64,000 bases of DNA from Diphasiastrum complanatum (GCA_029204225.1 CM055094.1:10399153-10463152); one strand, 5' to 3'; numbered from the stretch's first letter, positions 1 to 15,374 are shown. Notes: a model not told the origin generated them from the sequence alone. Numbers and translations are program-made.

Positions 1-149
1 CAACTTGTGGATTTGATCTGATTTAAACTGGCAGAATTGACCGTTTACCACCTTTGTACTATTCTACTGATGAGTTCTTTTTTACTCTGGTGGAAACTGT
101 GCAGAGGAAAGGAGTTACAAGAGATCACTGTACCTATCTTGAAGCCAAG
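1..149 (+). CDS. 3' part of an exon of an unidentified gene
   Basis: The first 149 bases hold an open frame of about 38 codons (I-D-R-L-P-P-L-Y-Y-S-T-D-E-F-F-F and on to E-A-K). It ends in AAG followed by GTATAA, a plausible splice donor, leaving phase 0. A possible acceptor (CAG at about 32-34) precedes it, so the exon may lie wholly inside the window. The composition looks like real protein rather than random frame, but I do not recognise the family. Its nearest plausible continuation is the exon series at 4285-4901 on the same strand, which also uses phase-0 junctions. Whether they belong to one gene cannot be decided from sequence alone. Confidence 0.35.
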
Positions 150-668
150 GTATAACTGAGAGTGATAGATGCCTTTTGCTTATTAGTATCTGAATGTAAG
201 ACCTGGAAAAGATGGTGTACATCTCAAGTGTCCAGTATATTGGTGTCTAGCAGAGGATGTTTAGCTGCATCAGTCTATATGCTCGGTTTGATTAAGTTTA
301 ACTGTACTAGCTGGCTGAGAGTGAGTTCTAAAACGAATTTTAGAGATTCTGGGCTTTCACATATCTCAAATATGATGCATTAGGCCTCAATCAAAATAGT
401 TAGCTGATGTTCCTCTCTACAAATTTTGAACAGTGACCGCGTCAATCTCTCAAAGGTTGCACTAAAAGTAAAGGGAGTGCTTGACAGATATACCAATTGC
501 TTGTGAAATCGTTTGATCAAGTATGCTTATGGTGAAATTGCTTTTTTGCATCCTAAATCCAATACCTACTTGACAAACACTTTAATAACGACTTGACAAG
601 TACATTGGGGTAGAATCAGTTGTTTGCCATGTCATTTAAAGAAATAGAATCGTATCTTAAGGCTATCT

Positions 669-1000
669 ATGGTCCTAAGGAAGCGGACCCTGGGTGCGGA
701 CACGCGCCCGCGTCCGGACGCGGATGCCTCAGGGGTGCGTTCGGGGGTGGACGCGTCCGGCATTTTCCAAATTTCTTTTTTTCAAAAAAAAAAAAAATAC
801 AAGCCCCTCCCCTCACTGTCCCACATCCCCAAAACGAAAGAAAAACAATTTTCCTCCCCCTACCCCCCGGAATCAGAGGGTGTCTGGCACCCACCTGCCC
901 CCTACTGTTAAAAAAAAGGAAAAAGGTACCCAAAAAAATTTGCAACAAGCATAACCACTGCCCATGCCTCCCATAACTGAGATACCACAGAATCGGGCAT
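669..1000. repeat. GC-rich self-complementary block, possible non-autonomous DNA transposon end
   Basis: A cluster of overlapping inverted motifs (CGCGTCCGGACGCG and GGACGCGTCC) sits at about 706-770. A poly-A run and C-rich sequence containing CCCCAAAACG follow. The surrounding DNA is AT-rich, so the block is foreign in composition. The same plan (GC-rich inverted motifs, then A/T run, then CCCCAAAACG-like sequence) occurs in the hAT-like MITE at 30807-31081. No terminal repeat or target duplication could be fixed here, so the assignment is weak. Confidence 0.3.
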
Positions 1001-2618
1001 GAAAGAGCAAACAATTTATATTTTTTGAGTCCAGAGAACACCGTCTCGTGCTCTCGCTATCTCTGTTTCTTTGACGGATCTATATTATATTATTATATAA
1101 ATACAGGCAAACGGCGTGCTCCCCGGATGAACTTCAACAACTTACTAATTACTTATGCTCCACAGTGTCATTCAACATAGGGAAGTACCTACACAGTACT
1201 ATGGCCTATATGATGAGATGAACTCCAACAAACACTGAAAAGAAACAAGAATTCTATCATTGCTGCAGCAGAACATAATGGGATGATTGGATTGCATGAT
1301 GAGATTTTTTGAGAGCATAAGGTCCTTGTGCTTTTGACCAATTCTGAATGCTCGGAAAATTGCAGGAATCCTTCAAATTTACTTTCCTCAGACGACAAAC
1401 CGATCTAAGGACAGACAGGGATCAATACATATCCCTGTCAATGAGGCCTCTAGCTTCATTCTATTATTTGTACACGTCTTCTCAAGTAATCCAAATGCCT
1501 TATGCTTTACGAGCATAAGTTTCAAAAAAATTGTGAAGTCACAAATACCAGGCAAGTTTTCTAGAACTTCTCCTTTATCCTAGCTAACAAAGCCTCCTTT
1601 GTCCAAGGACCGTTATCCAAGGTTTAGGGTTAGGGGATTGTCATTTTGTACAGTTCGTTATCCAAGGTGCAGGTCAACCAAATTCACATTTTTTGCCTTC
1701 TGGGGGCAATGATCAATACCCATTTCACCTGGATATTTGGCCAGGAAGATTTGTAAGAAAGCAATGGTCAAAAAGGTCTTTCCAGTGCCTGGGGAAATCT
1801 AGGGTGCGAAATCGGGCATCCTATCTTTGGCACAACTACGTAAACTGCATGCAGGATCAACTCAAGACCAGAAGATTTTTGGGTATGCTCAGCATCTCAA
1901 GAAGGACTAGTTATGACTCCACTTGCAGAATTGCATAAGAACATGCAAACCTGAAGCTTTCTTGAGAATTGCAGTTTTACTTCTCCATGAAAAAGGTACA
2001 TACACAAGTGAGCTTTTTTTCATTCTGATTAGTGAAAGATCTGCTCATTACAACAACACAGACTTTGCAAATTTTATCTGGAAAGTCATTAATTACTCCT
2101 TCAAATCCACGTCAAACGTTTTTAGGGAGATTTCAGAGACAACACCCACTGATTTCCAATCGGTAGATTTTCCTGCCTAGGAAGTGAAGGTCTTGGAGTA
2201 CCAAGAAATAGCGGAGCTAGACTAAGCAGAATGGCTTGAAGCTGAGAAATATGTTTGAGACCCAACGTAGTGTGTTCAAGGATGCTGAAGAGCTTTCAGA
2301 AAGGTGCTGAATACAGAGCTATTTTCTTGGAGCAGGTCCGAGAGTCGCAGGGCACGTGGCTGCAGTTTCGGTAGTCGTGCTATTATCCCTCGCTGGCACT
2401 CGTGAAATTCTGCTTCTTGCTTCCGATGTCATTCGTTGTGCCGGCGAACATCTTCCAGGAGCTTCTCTGTCTGCGCACAAAGAAGACCGTCAAGCCAAAT
2501 CCCACGATGGAAATAAACTGTGAAAAACAAAAAAGAAGCCTAATTGCAAGCGAACAGGTACAGGGCAAACACTCACGTCAGTTGGTGTGCGCCCTGCCAT
2601 CTCCCACTGGATTCTTCT

Positions 2619-2660
2619 ACTCTCTCTCTATCTATCTCTCTCTCTCTCTCTCTCTCTCTA
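2619..2660. repeat. (CT)n microsatellite
   Basis: About 42 bases of CT repeat with two CTAT interruptions. Confidence 0.85.
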
Positions 2661-4284
2661 GTCAGTATCAAGTGGACGACTTACTTTTTCACGGCATACC
2701 AATTGTGTGATCATGTAAATATTATAGATGCACATATTACTCACATTCATCAGCCAGTCTTATATGTATCCCTGATACGTATATACAGTGTGCACGAAGA
2801 CACAGATCATATGTTTTGAAAATAGTCCACATGCCAGAGACCTTGGCATACATGTCAATCTGTACAAATGTTTGAGACTTTCAGGGTAAACTTCAGATGC
2901 CCATTGTATATGCATAAGAGATAGTTGTGCTGGCAAACACAAACATATATCGCTTACGCTAAATGTTACATCAATTACAGTTTTGGCTGTGTTTCAACTT
3001 TGTTTCCTTCGAGTCTACGCTGACACAGTTGTGAGAGAAATCTTATTGTTTCTTCCAGAGACCCATCTGATACATAAAGAACTTCCAAACATTTAGTTGC
3101 TCAAATATCCTATCAACGATGAGAATTATTTTTCCTGGCACAGGTTTCTAACCGATTTTTTGAATCTGGCATTTCAGATTACACCGATTAAAACTCAAAG
3201 CTGTTTCTTTGCTACTACAAATCATGAGATAGTGTAAGCATAAAAAATGTGTGAAACAATAACACCTCATTGAAATGATGTTCTCTTGCAAATTATCATA
3301 GAGTAAATGATAAATTGGCTTGCAGCACTCTTGTATGATGACCTCTTCTATCTTGTTTAAAGATTAATTATAAGTGACATAGGAGCACATAGTTTCATGT
3401 TTGATACTCTGTGTCTCTTATGTTGATGTATGAGTTCTTAGCCCAAGTCTCAACTATACCTGATGTAACGAAACACAAATAAGATAAAATGTGCCCAGCT
3501 GGCATTAGGTCGAAGTTGCAGGATCAAAATCATGACGTCTTGCTTAGATGACCGAACTCATGAACTCGCTAAAACAATGACTTTGGCATCGTACGACATC
3601 TGTGCTTCAGCATTTTGAACTTTAATAGTGCTTTTACATGTATCTTATGTCATAACTAGTGCTAAACCTTTTGTGCATCTATCTTATTTCATGACTCACT
3701 CTTAAAATGTGTGTTCTTTATTTGGAAAACTACTTCTCGAACACATTCACTCATCATTATATATAGATTTGTGACTTGGTTTTCTATTGACAGTTATTAA
3801 TTCAGCAGCATTTAGTATTTACATTTTAGTAATCATTCGATTATTTTGGGAATGAAACTCCCCCATATATTCATATTGCTTATAAGAGCTAAAGTCAAGT
3901 TAAAGATTTCTGTCTACTCTGTAAGCTTATCCATGCTACATGGTCTAATAACTCCTAGCCATACTTGCATCTGGTCAAAAAGTATATGCTTGAGATTTTA
4001 GCGCATGCCTCTAGTGGATAATTGTAATATCTTGCATTTCATGTCAAAGAAGACAAAAATAATAAAGATGTTGTAGTTGATATTCTGGCTGAGAAATCGT
4101 TGCTAATACATGGTAAGGCCAAGACAGGCCTTTGAACATTTCTGATATTGCTAGTTTTATAATGGTAGCCTTTCATTCTTACGGATAAATTTTATCTTTT
4201 TTGAGTGAAAATGCTCTCTTTTGTTTCATTTAAGGTCATAAATTTACCTTTCCTGAGTGAAAATGCTCTTTTGTTGCATTTAAG

Positions 4285-4901
4285 GTCAGCAACTGATGCC
4301 TTGGGCTATTCAACTAGACATTTTAGTCAGGCAAGATGGCTCGAGGTTGAAAACCAAATTCTGGTAATGGCAAGTGCTCATGTTTTGTACGATCAGCCTT
4401 TATGAAGCACATTTTGACTAACCTTGATACATGGTGCGATTGTGGACTTTTAGGGAGACGCAGACATATTCTTTCCAACCGATTTTCTGATTCTACAAAA
4501 GTTAGATCATTATTGTGCGAATGATTCGTCTGACGGCAAATTTTTAGAGAGTGCAGCTAATATCAGGCGCTTGTCTTCTATCGTAAGCTTCCTATTTTTA
4601 TCATGCCAGTCAAATCTGTCAAAATCTAGAGACTCAGGAAGTCGGTCTTACTTGGTTTATTTTCTTGAACAAAGATAGATTGGTATAATGCATTAGTATC
4701 ATTTCCACCCTTGATAATGTCGTCATCTTCTTCTTGTCATCATGTCAAAGAAGTCACTGTAGAGATTTTCTTTAACAGGTTACTTCTTGTGAGTTTATGA
4801 AGAAGTTTGCACAAACATCAAAGACTCGAACAAAGGATGGGTATAACCCACTTCTGGAAGATTATAGCAACACTAGGTTCTATCTCAGCACACCAGCATA
4901 A
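4285..4901 (+). CDS. Three consecutive phase-compatible exons of an unidentified gene
   Basis: Exon A (4285-4363) follows TTTAAG and ends CTG before GTAATG. Exon B (4454-4582, 43 codons) follows TTTTAG and ends before GTAAGC. Exon C (from 4779) follows TTTAACAG. A ends in phase 0, B starts and ends in phase 0, and C starts in phase 0, so the three join without frameshift or stop for about 110 codons. The product includes the short motifs S-A-T-D-A-L-G-Y, W-L-E-V-E-N-Q-I and K-T-R-T-K-D-G-Y-N-P. If C is terminal, the stop is TAA at 4899-4901. Alternatively a weak donor in C leads on to the exon at 5579. The joined frame and good splice sites argue for a real gene, but I do not recognise it. 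The upstream exons are not identified. Confidence 0.5.
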
Positions 4902-5578
4902 TCAGTGGAAACATCGTAACAGAAGATCCCATGTTTTTGTACATTATTGGATTGTCATGTGGCAATGAAGTATATCTTGACCCAGTTTGTCTGAAGATTG
5001 CAGCAGTTGTTGGCTCGGTCATTGATTGCTATCATCCCTTTGATTTGAATGATGGTTGCCCCAGGCATTAGAACTACAGCCTTCTTCGAGTCAACTTAGT
5101 ATTTTTCCCCTCCAGCGGCTGTGACAAGCAGAAGTCTCCTGACTCTTATTTCAGGCATTTATCACAAAACAGATCCCTGCATGAAGGATTTGTTCCTTGG
5201 ATTTCAAGCCTTGATTGAAAGCATGACAATGGAACAACAGTTTGAGTTATCAAAAGCATGCAAGACATTTTGTTTCTGTCAGAGCTCAGCACGTCCATCA
5301 ATATTGTAATTGAAGAAGCACTGTGTTCTATGTAGACTGGTGAAAGAAGGTTATTGAGCTGCAGCAATCTCATGGCTACTAGAATCAAAAGTCGGCATCA
5401 ACTGGCAAATCCTTGGACTTGTATACAGAAGAGCTATATTTTTCTATTTTCGAGGGTTTTCAACCTGTGATATTTGATGCAGATCTAACCTATTTTTGTG
5501 CCTCTGCAAGTAGGGGCTGCAAATGATTAGCTTGAGTTGAATGCATTTTATAACATTGATTTACGATCTATTGTGTAG
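4902..5578. other. Between candidate exons; no clear coding sequence
   Basis: Short open stretches occur (for example about 4929-5070 and 5121-5309), but they change frame and lack good splice junctions. They could be 3' untranslated sequence, intron, or decayed coding sequence. Confidence 0.35.
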
Positions 5579-5676
5579 GTTAAACAGCTTACATCAATAA
5601 AGTTTTACTGCCCACCAGGATTTTCTCGTCTATTCTTCCTAGAACATCAGGAATGCATGGCAAGTTTGCATGTTTG
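5579..5676 (+). CDS. Candidate internal exon of the same unidentified gene
   Basis: A 98-base open segment lies between TTGTGTAG and GTATGT. It encodes 32 codons plus two bases, starting V-K-Q-L-T-S-I-K-F-Y-C-P-P-G-F and including L-F-F-L-E-H-Q-E-C-M. It starts in phase 0, matching the series at 4285-4901 if exon C splices onward rather than ending at its stop. No family is recognised, and no next exon was found downstream. Confidence 0.35.
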
Positions 5677-8600
5677 GTATGTTAAATTTCTTAGCTGCTC
5701 TCTGTGTTTATGTTATAATGCTAATCTATAACATAGCTGCATGAGAACACTACTCTAGGGCCCAAGTGTCAGAATACACAATCAGGGCACATGAAAATTT
5801 AAATATATAAAAAAAATTTATGCATATGGCAGTATTTTGATCTATTAGGTTCTAAATTGATTAGTATAGAAAAGATTTATATGTAAAGGCTAATGATTAT
5901 ATTATCAACTAGATATCAATAAACATAAACAAATCAGGGTTTGAGGTGTTGTGTCACCAGGTGTAATGCACTGCAACATTTAGAGTTAGGCCGAATTTGC
6001 ATAAATTTTGGCACAGTTTTATTCCTGTTATTGGGACAACTAAATGAGTATCGCCTATATCCGAAGATTAATAGGCCAGTTGTAGAGCAATCAAGGACAA
6101 GCTTGCTATATATTTTGCAAGTGGTGAATATTTCTTTGTGCTCAATATGCATGTTACAATTCATGGCACACAAGCATTAAGATGAATCCTTTAGGTGGCC
6201 TTTGGTAATGAGTGTGTTGAATTTCTGATTTGGTTTTGCCCAACAATGAAAGTTAGTCTCTGGACAAATGTCAACAGCTAGGGAACTTAAATCAAAAGAA
6301 TTCCCAATTCCTATACAATATACTCAATATGTGAAATCGAATCAACGATTTAACAAAGACCTCGTTTCGTTTCAGGTTCAGGAAAGTTTTGAAATAGTAT
6401 TATAGGATTAAGGAGAGTGTATGCCTCCTGTTTATGGTCCTTCTGAGGTAGCTTGTGTTTAATTTTTCGAGTCATTAGAGAATTTATGATATTATTTATC
6501 AATGCTTAAGCCAACTTTTTGCACATTTTAATAAGTATTGGATAAATAGAGCCATATATTATCACTTCAAACCAGCTTACTGGATAAATAGGTACCTATT
6601 GAAGCATATGGTTGTTATCCAGTAAGCCAAAGTAATTTGAGAGCATAGATGGCACTTATAATTTCAAGTGATACTTGTATGAAACAAAAGATGTCACTTG
6701 GCTTCTTGTAGGTGAGTTATTGTGCGAATGTCCACCAAGAAAACATTGACAAAATGTAGATGAGGCTATAGCATATAGCATTTGTTTTCTTTAAGTATAG
6801 GCCACGTTGGTTTAAACCAAGTTTTGGGCACTCTTATATTGGAAACTTCTATGTGGAAGTACATTTTCCCATGGAGAGGTGGGAGGTTTGTGGGTCTTGG
6901 GACTTTGAGGTCTGGATTGGACTTGTTAGAAGCTTCATAATGCAAATCAAAAGTCACAAATTTCCCTACAAAAAATAACCCTATGATTTCTTTTCTCAAT
7001 TTTGAGTGATTGCATGTCCTCTTGACTCTTCACAACTTGAAAGTTGTGACCATTAGAATTTTTTAATTTCTCTAAAGAAAATTACAACTTAGGATTGCAC
7101 ACCACCACCACCAACGTGGGAGTACCAATCTTTGGTTATACAAACTTGTACCTTGTCCAATATGTGTTCCAATTATGCCAAGCTAGCCTTCAAGAGTTGG
7201 ATAAATAATAGGCTTAGAATGTTGAGTAACATCACAAAGAGTTTTCTATGACAAGATTTATCAAGAATTTCTTTGTATGATGAATCGAAAAACTTCTTGA
7301 GAGATTATAAGGAGCATGTTTAAGTTGTTGATGGACCAACTCATAGATTCTCTTAGAGGTTTGTTCTTACCAAATTTATGTACACTAGTTGGTTCATACA
7401 CTCCCAAGTCTAGTTGATTTTGGTTGAATACTTGTAGGATGTTGCAATGTTAGTTCATTGAATGCATGAGTACGATTGTATGGCAAACCTATGCTGTCAA
7501 GATCTTGGTGAATTGTATCAAAAAAGGAAGTGTTGATTTTGTTGATTTAAGAAGGATCGTCAATAAGGGTTCTCATCTGATCTGATGTTGATTTCCTAGT
7601 AGTGCAATCAAACCATATTGATATTATTCATATTATTCTTGTCTTCTATATGTGGTTTTGGCTTTCCCAAAATAAAGAGTATTAGTAAAAAATTTCTACA
7701 TAATGCAATTGTTCTCATTTTCACAAGGATATGGAAGGCATTTTGAAGTGCTATGAAATATTACTTCATTTCGTGGCAAAATCTCAAACAATGAAGTCAC
7801 GTATAGCCGTGAATACTTGGCAGAACTTCAGATAATGAAATTATTGAATCCTTCAATGTTGTCAATAATATCACAGAAATTTGTTGAGCAACTACATGTT
7901 TAAGAAATATTCATGAAAAGTGTCACCTATCCTCGGGCCTTATCACTGCTTTGAACTCAGATATGGGGATCTAGGTCAGCATTTTACAGCAAGAAAAGCC
8001 AGAATTGAAAGCATTGTAAAGAAAATCTAACAGTATCTTGATAGTATTGCCCCATAAATGTCACAATGCGAGAAGTCGATACAAGCATTCCTGGTCAGAG
8101 AGGATTCTGCATTAGGCACAATACTGAATTACTCAACAAACAAGCTCGTGTTCCGTTGTGGCCTCTAACAGGTACAAAAACAACCACATGCTGAAATCAC
8201 AACCCAAAAACTTGTTCAGAAGTTTAACTCTGCTCAGATAAACTTACTAATTTAGTTTGGAAAGCATGTATTAGTAGTAGAAACTATTGGTGACATTTTC
8301 TGGAAAAAGCTTGCAGTCACATGTCAAAAAACCCTCTGCAATCAATGAGATCCCTTTTTTTCATTCTTAGGAATTGCTAGCAGATCCCACTTTCTAACTG
8401 CTAAAAAAATCTCAAATACCTCATAAGAGCCCAAGCACATCACTTTGCACACTTCCTTTGTGATACTTGCCTTTGCCTTTGTAATGCTTGCTAATCACCA
8501 CAGCTTCAAACAATCCTTGTGGCATTCAAAATACTTTTCAGTATTTCTTCATACCACATCAAGATTGCACCATGGTCAAAACAGCCATTCCAATTCTCAG

Positions 8601-9014
8601 TAACTCAGCGAATTCCAAACAAGTTGCACTTGGTTAGAAAGGGCAGCTTTTGTATTTCATACAAGGATCTTGGAACGTTTCCACAGCAGACAGGAAAAAT
8701 TGAGCATCTGGCCCTCCAACATCCCAACAATAACGAATAAAATTCACTTCACACGTGAAAAAACAAGGCTGAGCTTCTCTGAAAATAAAAGTTTCCGTGC
8801 TGTCCCGGGACCTAAGAATCATGGATGACTATAAACATCGAGGTCATTATAGCTTTAATTCTCCTGCAAAAATATTATCTTCTCAAGGCCTGTAATCAAT
8901 AGACAAAGAGCTCACCGTTTTGAAGTTTGCAGAAACTGACAAGTTCAGATGACCCAATAAAGCTGCACACCACCTCAAATGGTTGAGAACCCACCAAAAA
9001 AAGTTATAAATACG
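5677..9014. other. No gene recognised
   Basis: AT-rich sequence with only short unrelated open frames on both strands. I find no conserved motif, RNA gene, terminal repeat or long simple repeat here. The last part, towards 9015, is downstream of the minus-strand p32/MAM33 gene and would hold its 3' untranslated region. Confidence 0.5.
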
Positions 9015-11543
9015 TTATTCTTTAACAAACAACCTGACATTCTTCAACCAGCGAAAGTACTCTCGATCATCCTTATTAGCCATTTCTTTGACAACCTCTA
9101 GTGCAAGCTCCAATGTTATTCCTCGAACAGCCAAAAATTGTTCAAACTGGCGCTGTAGTTCATCAGCCACAACCCTATAAGAACAAAAGACTGAGTCAGA
9201 AAAGTATCACATCTGGCCATGATACTTCACTTACTTTTGAGAGCACCACTACAATTCTTTTAAAGCTTCAAGCCTCTTCCCTTATAAAGCCTTGCCTAGC
9301 TGAGAGACATCACATTCTGTTGCAGCATCTTATACTTACTGTGAGCGAGGACCTGCATAAGAATGACGTTGCTTGTCATGCGTGTCACCACAAGCAATTC
9401 GTTCAAAATATGTATCTTTTCCAGCAAAAGTACAATCAATCTCCAAAGTAGGATTATTGGATCCTTTTGATACTTTTACATTCATGTGAAGCAAACCTTG
9501 GCAATATGATTTTGCCTGATCATATTCATCTTCCTCAATCTCACGTGATGCATGTTTGTCATGACTGTCACCTTCATATCGACACCTTATAGTTATATCT
9601 TCCTTCCCATAAGTTCTATGCAAAAGAACGTGTCTTAAACCTGGACTGTCTTTTATCGAGAATGGTGCCAAATTGGGAATGCCTTTCTTCGCTGCCTGCA
9701 ATTTTGTAAGGTCATCCCCACCATTAGAGCATTGCATGCACTGCTACACATCAGCGAGGTTATTTGAATGAAGGAGAAAGAATATCTTTCTTCTTTGATC
9801 TCAAAAGTAACAGAATCCAGATCGCAGAAAGCAGGAACATCTGGCTTCAAGAAGGAAAACTCGTAATCACAATTTCCAACCACTAGCGCATCCATCATAA
9901 TAAAGTGCATTCGAATTATAGTCTCATCCAAGGAAACATCAAACCAAATAAAAGAGTCAAGACCTTAAAGTCCGTCTTTCTCCATACCCACATACTAGGT
10001 TTAGCACATAGGTTAGCATCTTATACCTTCTACATTGTCACTTCAGAGTCGCATCTTTCTCTATACACAGAGATAAACATTATAGTTTATTTCATGGAAA
10101 AACCAGGCATCAGTATATCCCTTAAGCTATTGTCCAGGTATGTAGTACCAATGTCTTCTCCATATTTCAGTTCAACCTATTTTTACATACTCTCTCAATA
10201 AAAAGATAAGCAAAGTATCCGGAGTCATTGGCACCATTGCCAGACTATGCCGCATCTAATCTGTACTTCATAGGAAACCTAACCTACATTTCACCTTGCT
10301 TATTGCAGGTAATATTTCCTCGCATCTGTAGGGCACAATACAGATTACCGACAGTATGGGCCTGCACTAATGGAATTCTTGCATGTAGAAAAATGACCTC
10401 GTTTGAAACGCTGCTAACCTACCCCGAAAGTTTGCAGCCTGAACACTCTCCGCATTGCAAATTTTTGCATTTATCCGAAAAGCTTCGCTTGAAACGTTCA
10501 CATACATAGAAAGCTAACGGAAAAACAGGCTGACGATATTCGATCTAATTTGCACGTGTAAGCACATGCAAATTACTTCATTAACATATTTTATATCACA
10601 TTCACAAGCAAATGTGGCAAAATCGTACTCAAACAGGAGTTACTAGTGGTAACAGACTTATTGTATCAATAAACGACAACCGTAATACAATCTATGTACA
10701 ACTAAAATAGTCAAATTTCTATCTCAAACAATGAACATCAACATCAATGGTGTAAATCCTTGGCCAACACATGACCGGTAGTCATGTCATTCGTGTTTGA
10801 AGATCCTGATAACCCCCAACAATAGTGGAGTTCGATAAGTGTCGATGCTACATCCTCCAAGACACGGGTTTCGATTGCAACAACAGCAACTGGGATGCCT
10901 AGGAGCCTCGTTCTCCAAACTTGGCTTGGTCTTCCACGGATGCACAATACATATATTATGCACATTGATCCTAGTACAAATAAAAACTCTTGCAAAACAC
11001 AAAGGACCCCGAAATAGATTCTATAATAGAAAAAGGCATTGCTAATGCATCTAATACTATAACAAGCGCCTGCATACTTCATAAATGCTTAAGCAGTTTC
11101 TTGGAAGAATTTCACAGATACGAAAACAACCCCATTTTTTCTGCAAAAAATCCTGAATTCAGTTACCTTGACATGTCATGCTAGTAATGCTAATACATCT
11201 GGATACTTTATATATGCTTACAATATAAGCAATTTCTTTAGGCATTTTGAAGAAACAGAAACGACACTAATCTTATTGGAAGACTAGCTGAATGATAAGC
11301 TACCTTGCGTGACTTGTACTCATCTCGCACAAGAACCATTTCTGAGCTTAAAAAACGGAGCAGTTCTGCATGCTCTCCAGCACGAGAGGCCGATGAGATG
11401 TTACAAGCATGACTTCCGAATGCTTTCTTAATCGATGCCTCACATGAAGGCTGGCACAGCTGCCGTTCTGAATGCCGCAGATTGGCTAAGGCAGCCCTTC
11501 CATACCACATCAGCCGATTTGCTTGTCCTAAAAACTGCCTCAT
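9015..11543 (-). CDS. Mitochondrial glycoprotein family (p32/gC1qBP, MAM33-like) protein
   Basis: Three exons on the minus strand join without a frame break: 11543-11304 (donor GTAGCT), 9695-9340 (acceptor TTGCAG, donor GTAAGT) and 9174-9015 (acceptor TTATAG, stop TAA). They total 756 nt, or 251 residues, normal for the family. The N-terminus is rich in R, A and S with few acids, like a mitochondrial presequence. It is followed by A-E-L-L-R-F-L-S-S-E and a linker. The core has the family's beta-sheet pattern, including N-V-K-V-S-K-G and L-E-I-D-C-T-F. The C-terminal helices end in F-L-A-V-R-G-I, Y-F-R-W-L-K-N-V and F-V-K-E, very typical of the family. p32/MAM33 proteins form doughnut-shaped trimers in the mitochondrial matrix, with roles in respiration and mitochondrial gene expression. 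The start is ATG at 11543, but the second methionine, at 11510 (start of M-W-Y-G-R-A-A-L-A), is an equally good presequence start. The gene looks intact. Confidence 0.85.
9760..9960 (-). other. Protein-like open segment inside intron 1 of the p32/MAM33 gene
   Basis: On the minus strand an uninterrupted frame reads F-I-W-F-D-V-S-L-D-E-T-I-I-R-M-H, then C-D-Y-E-F-S-F-L-K-P-D-V-P and C-D-L-D-S-V-T-F-E-I-K-E-E. The composition is unusually protein-like for intron sequence, and it has no ATG at its start. I see no matching donor that would join it to exon 2 in frame, and the conventional three-exon model is complete without it. It could be an alternative exon or a relic of another gene. The family is not recognised. 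Confidence 0.3.
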
Positions 11544-12096
11544 TACCTTATTATATTTTTCATCTCAGATAAATGTTAACATGCTGTTCATTATTCACCA
11601 ACATTGCTTGTACAACTGCAATTTTGATACTACAATAAAGATGATGCTCCATAAACAAAAGCAGGCAAGGACTGCTTATCCTGCATTAGATAATACCTCC
11701 CGAAAAACACAAAATAGTCTAGGAAATTGCCACATTCTATCAAGCCATTACAGATTCGAAACAGCTTCAAATGATGACAAAGAAAATCGTATTGCAAACT
11801 GCAATGGCCTCATTACTCTGCATAATTGATCATTCTGTCCAAGTTAACATTATTCTGCATCAGCCCGGGCATGGCGATGATCAATGGAGGTATCGCCATG
11901 ACGATCCATCGCTAGAGAAGAATCAAACCCTAGAAACGAAGAATCAGGCTAGGGTTTATGATCTCTCTCTAAGCTTAATATCCTTAAAAGTTAAGGGCTA
12001 AAGGCTCAACCCCCCTAAAGGCCCAGTCCACTAAAGGCAAAACTCAATTATAACCCAATCCATCCCCCACCCCCCCCCCCAATTAGAAATATTAGA
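11544..12096 (-). promoter_or_regulatory. Upstream region of the p32/MAM33 gene with two telo-box motifs
   Basis: AAACCCTAG at 11925-11933 and its reverse orientation CTAGGGTTTA at 11949-11958 lie about 380-410 bp upstream of the start codon. Telo-box AAACCCTA elements are common near transcription starts of plant genes for ribosomal and mitochondrial functions. A small upstream reading frame (M-D-R-H-G-D-T-S, then stop) lies between these motifs and the start. The transcription start itself cannot be fixed from sequence. Confidence 0.35.
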
Positions 12097-12820
12097 TGTT
12101 GTGCAACAAGCCAAAACTTGGATTCCATGAGAAAGAATTCATTGATCTCTTTCGCGTATGCTTTCCCCCCAATTTGTTAGTATATTTGGTGGACTTCTTG
12201 TTTGGCCACACTTCACATGTGTGAGGTTCACGTGTGGAAGTTGTGTGCATGTGGTGCCATGCTTGACAAGCTGCATGTGTGATAAAGCCTTTTGGTTGCA
12301 CGTGTGTTGTAGGTTGCTTGGCATGCATGGAGGACTTAACCCTTTTTCCCAAAGTTTCAGTGTAATAAATCAACAATGCTAATGTTGCATTCATCACAAT
12401 AGCATAATAGAAATAACATTCAAAACTGATTGAGAAAAACCTCATCACTCTATAACAGAAGGATGGTAGAGCAATACAAGAAGCTAAGTGAAGTGAGAAA
12501 AAAACACCACCCCTATATAAGGAGCAATGCCTCTCTAGTTCATGGTACTGAATAGCCAAGGGAACACCGGTAATGAAAAGCTAAAGGCACCGCCACTAAA
12601 TATGAAAAGCCAATCACCAACAATAACTGGTACCCAAAAATCACTGGGCAATTGCCAATATTAAAGTCTATACAAATGCTTAGCCTAATGAACTCGAATA
12701 TATACCAAATGCCCTTACTATATTGTAATACATTTAAGGCATGTCGAACAAAATATGATGTCGCTACCATACCATGATTATGTATTGTATTGATCATAGA
12801 TGAAGGTCAACTTTTTCACA
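12097..12820 (-). repeat. Possible LTR of a minus-strand Copia-type element
   Basis: On the plus strand the segment starts TGTTGTGCAACA and ends CTTTTTCACA. CTCCCTCTTGAAC follows directly, which read on the minus strand is a purine-rich tract (GTTCAAGAGGGAG) ahead of TGTG. This is the usual polypurine tract and 3' LTR start of Copia elements. A 155-codon open frame inside it has no recognisable protein. The neighbouring DNA (12821-13700) shows no clear polymerase, so the body is either lost or too decayed to see. Confidence 0.35.

Positions 12821-15374
<2,554 letters not shown>

Larger units (their letters stand above)
150..4284. other. No gene recognised; intron or intergenic
   Basis: I see no exon with convincing protein character and splice sites here. 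Open frames at about 1693-2180 and 2402-2710 lie in different frames with no recognisable domain. A GC-rich self-complementary block (about 680-770) followed by A-runs and C-rich sequence to about 1000 looks like a transposon end. A short (CT)n tract lies at 2619-2660. If the exons on either side belong to one gene, this would be intron. Confidence 0.4.

Noticed and set aside
667-1041. Overlapping frames of 80-124 codons on both strands
   Set aside because: Low-complexity GC-rich and homopolymer sequence; phenylalanine, lysine and proline runs come from base composition.
1620-1650. Telomere-like GGTTTAGGGTTAGGGG
   Set aside because: Only about two degenerate units; not an interstitial telomeric tract.
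12092-12559. 155-codon minus-strand gene
   Set aside because: Lies inside a probable LTR, has no recognised domain, and competes with other frames of equal quality.
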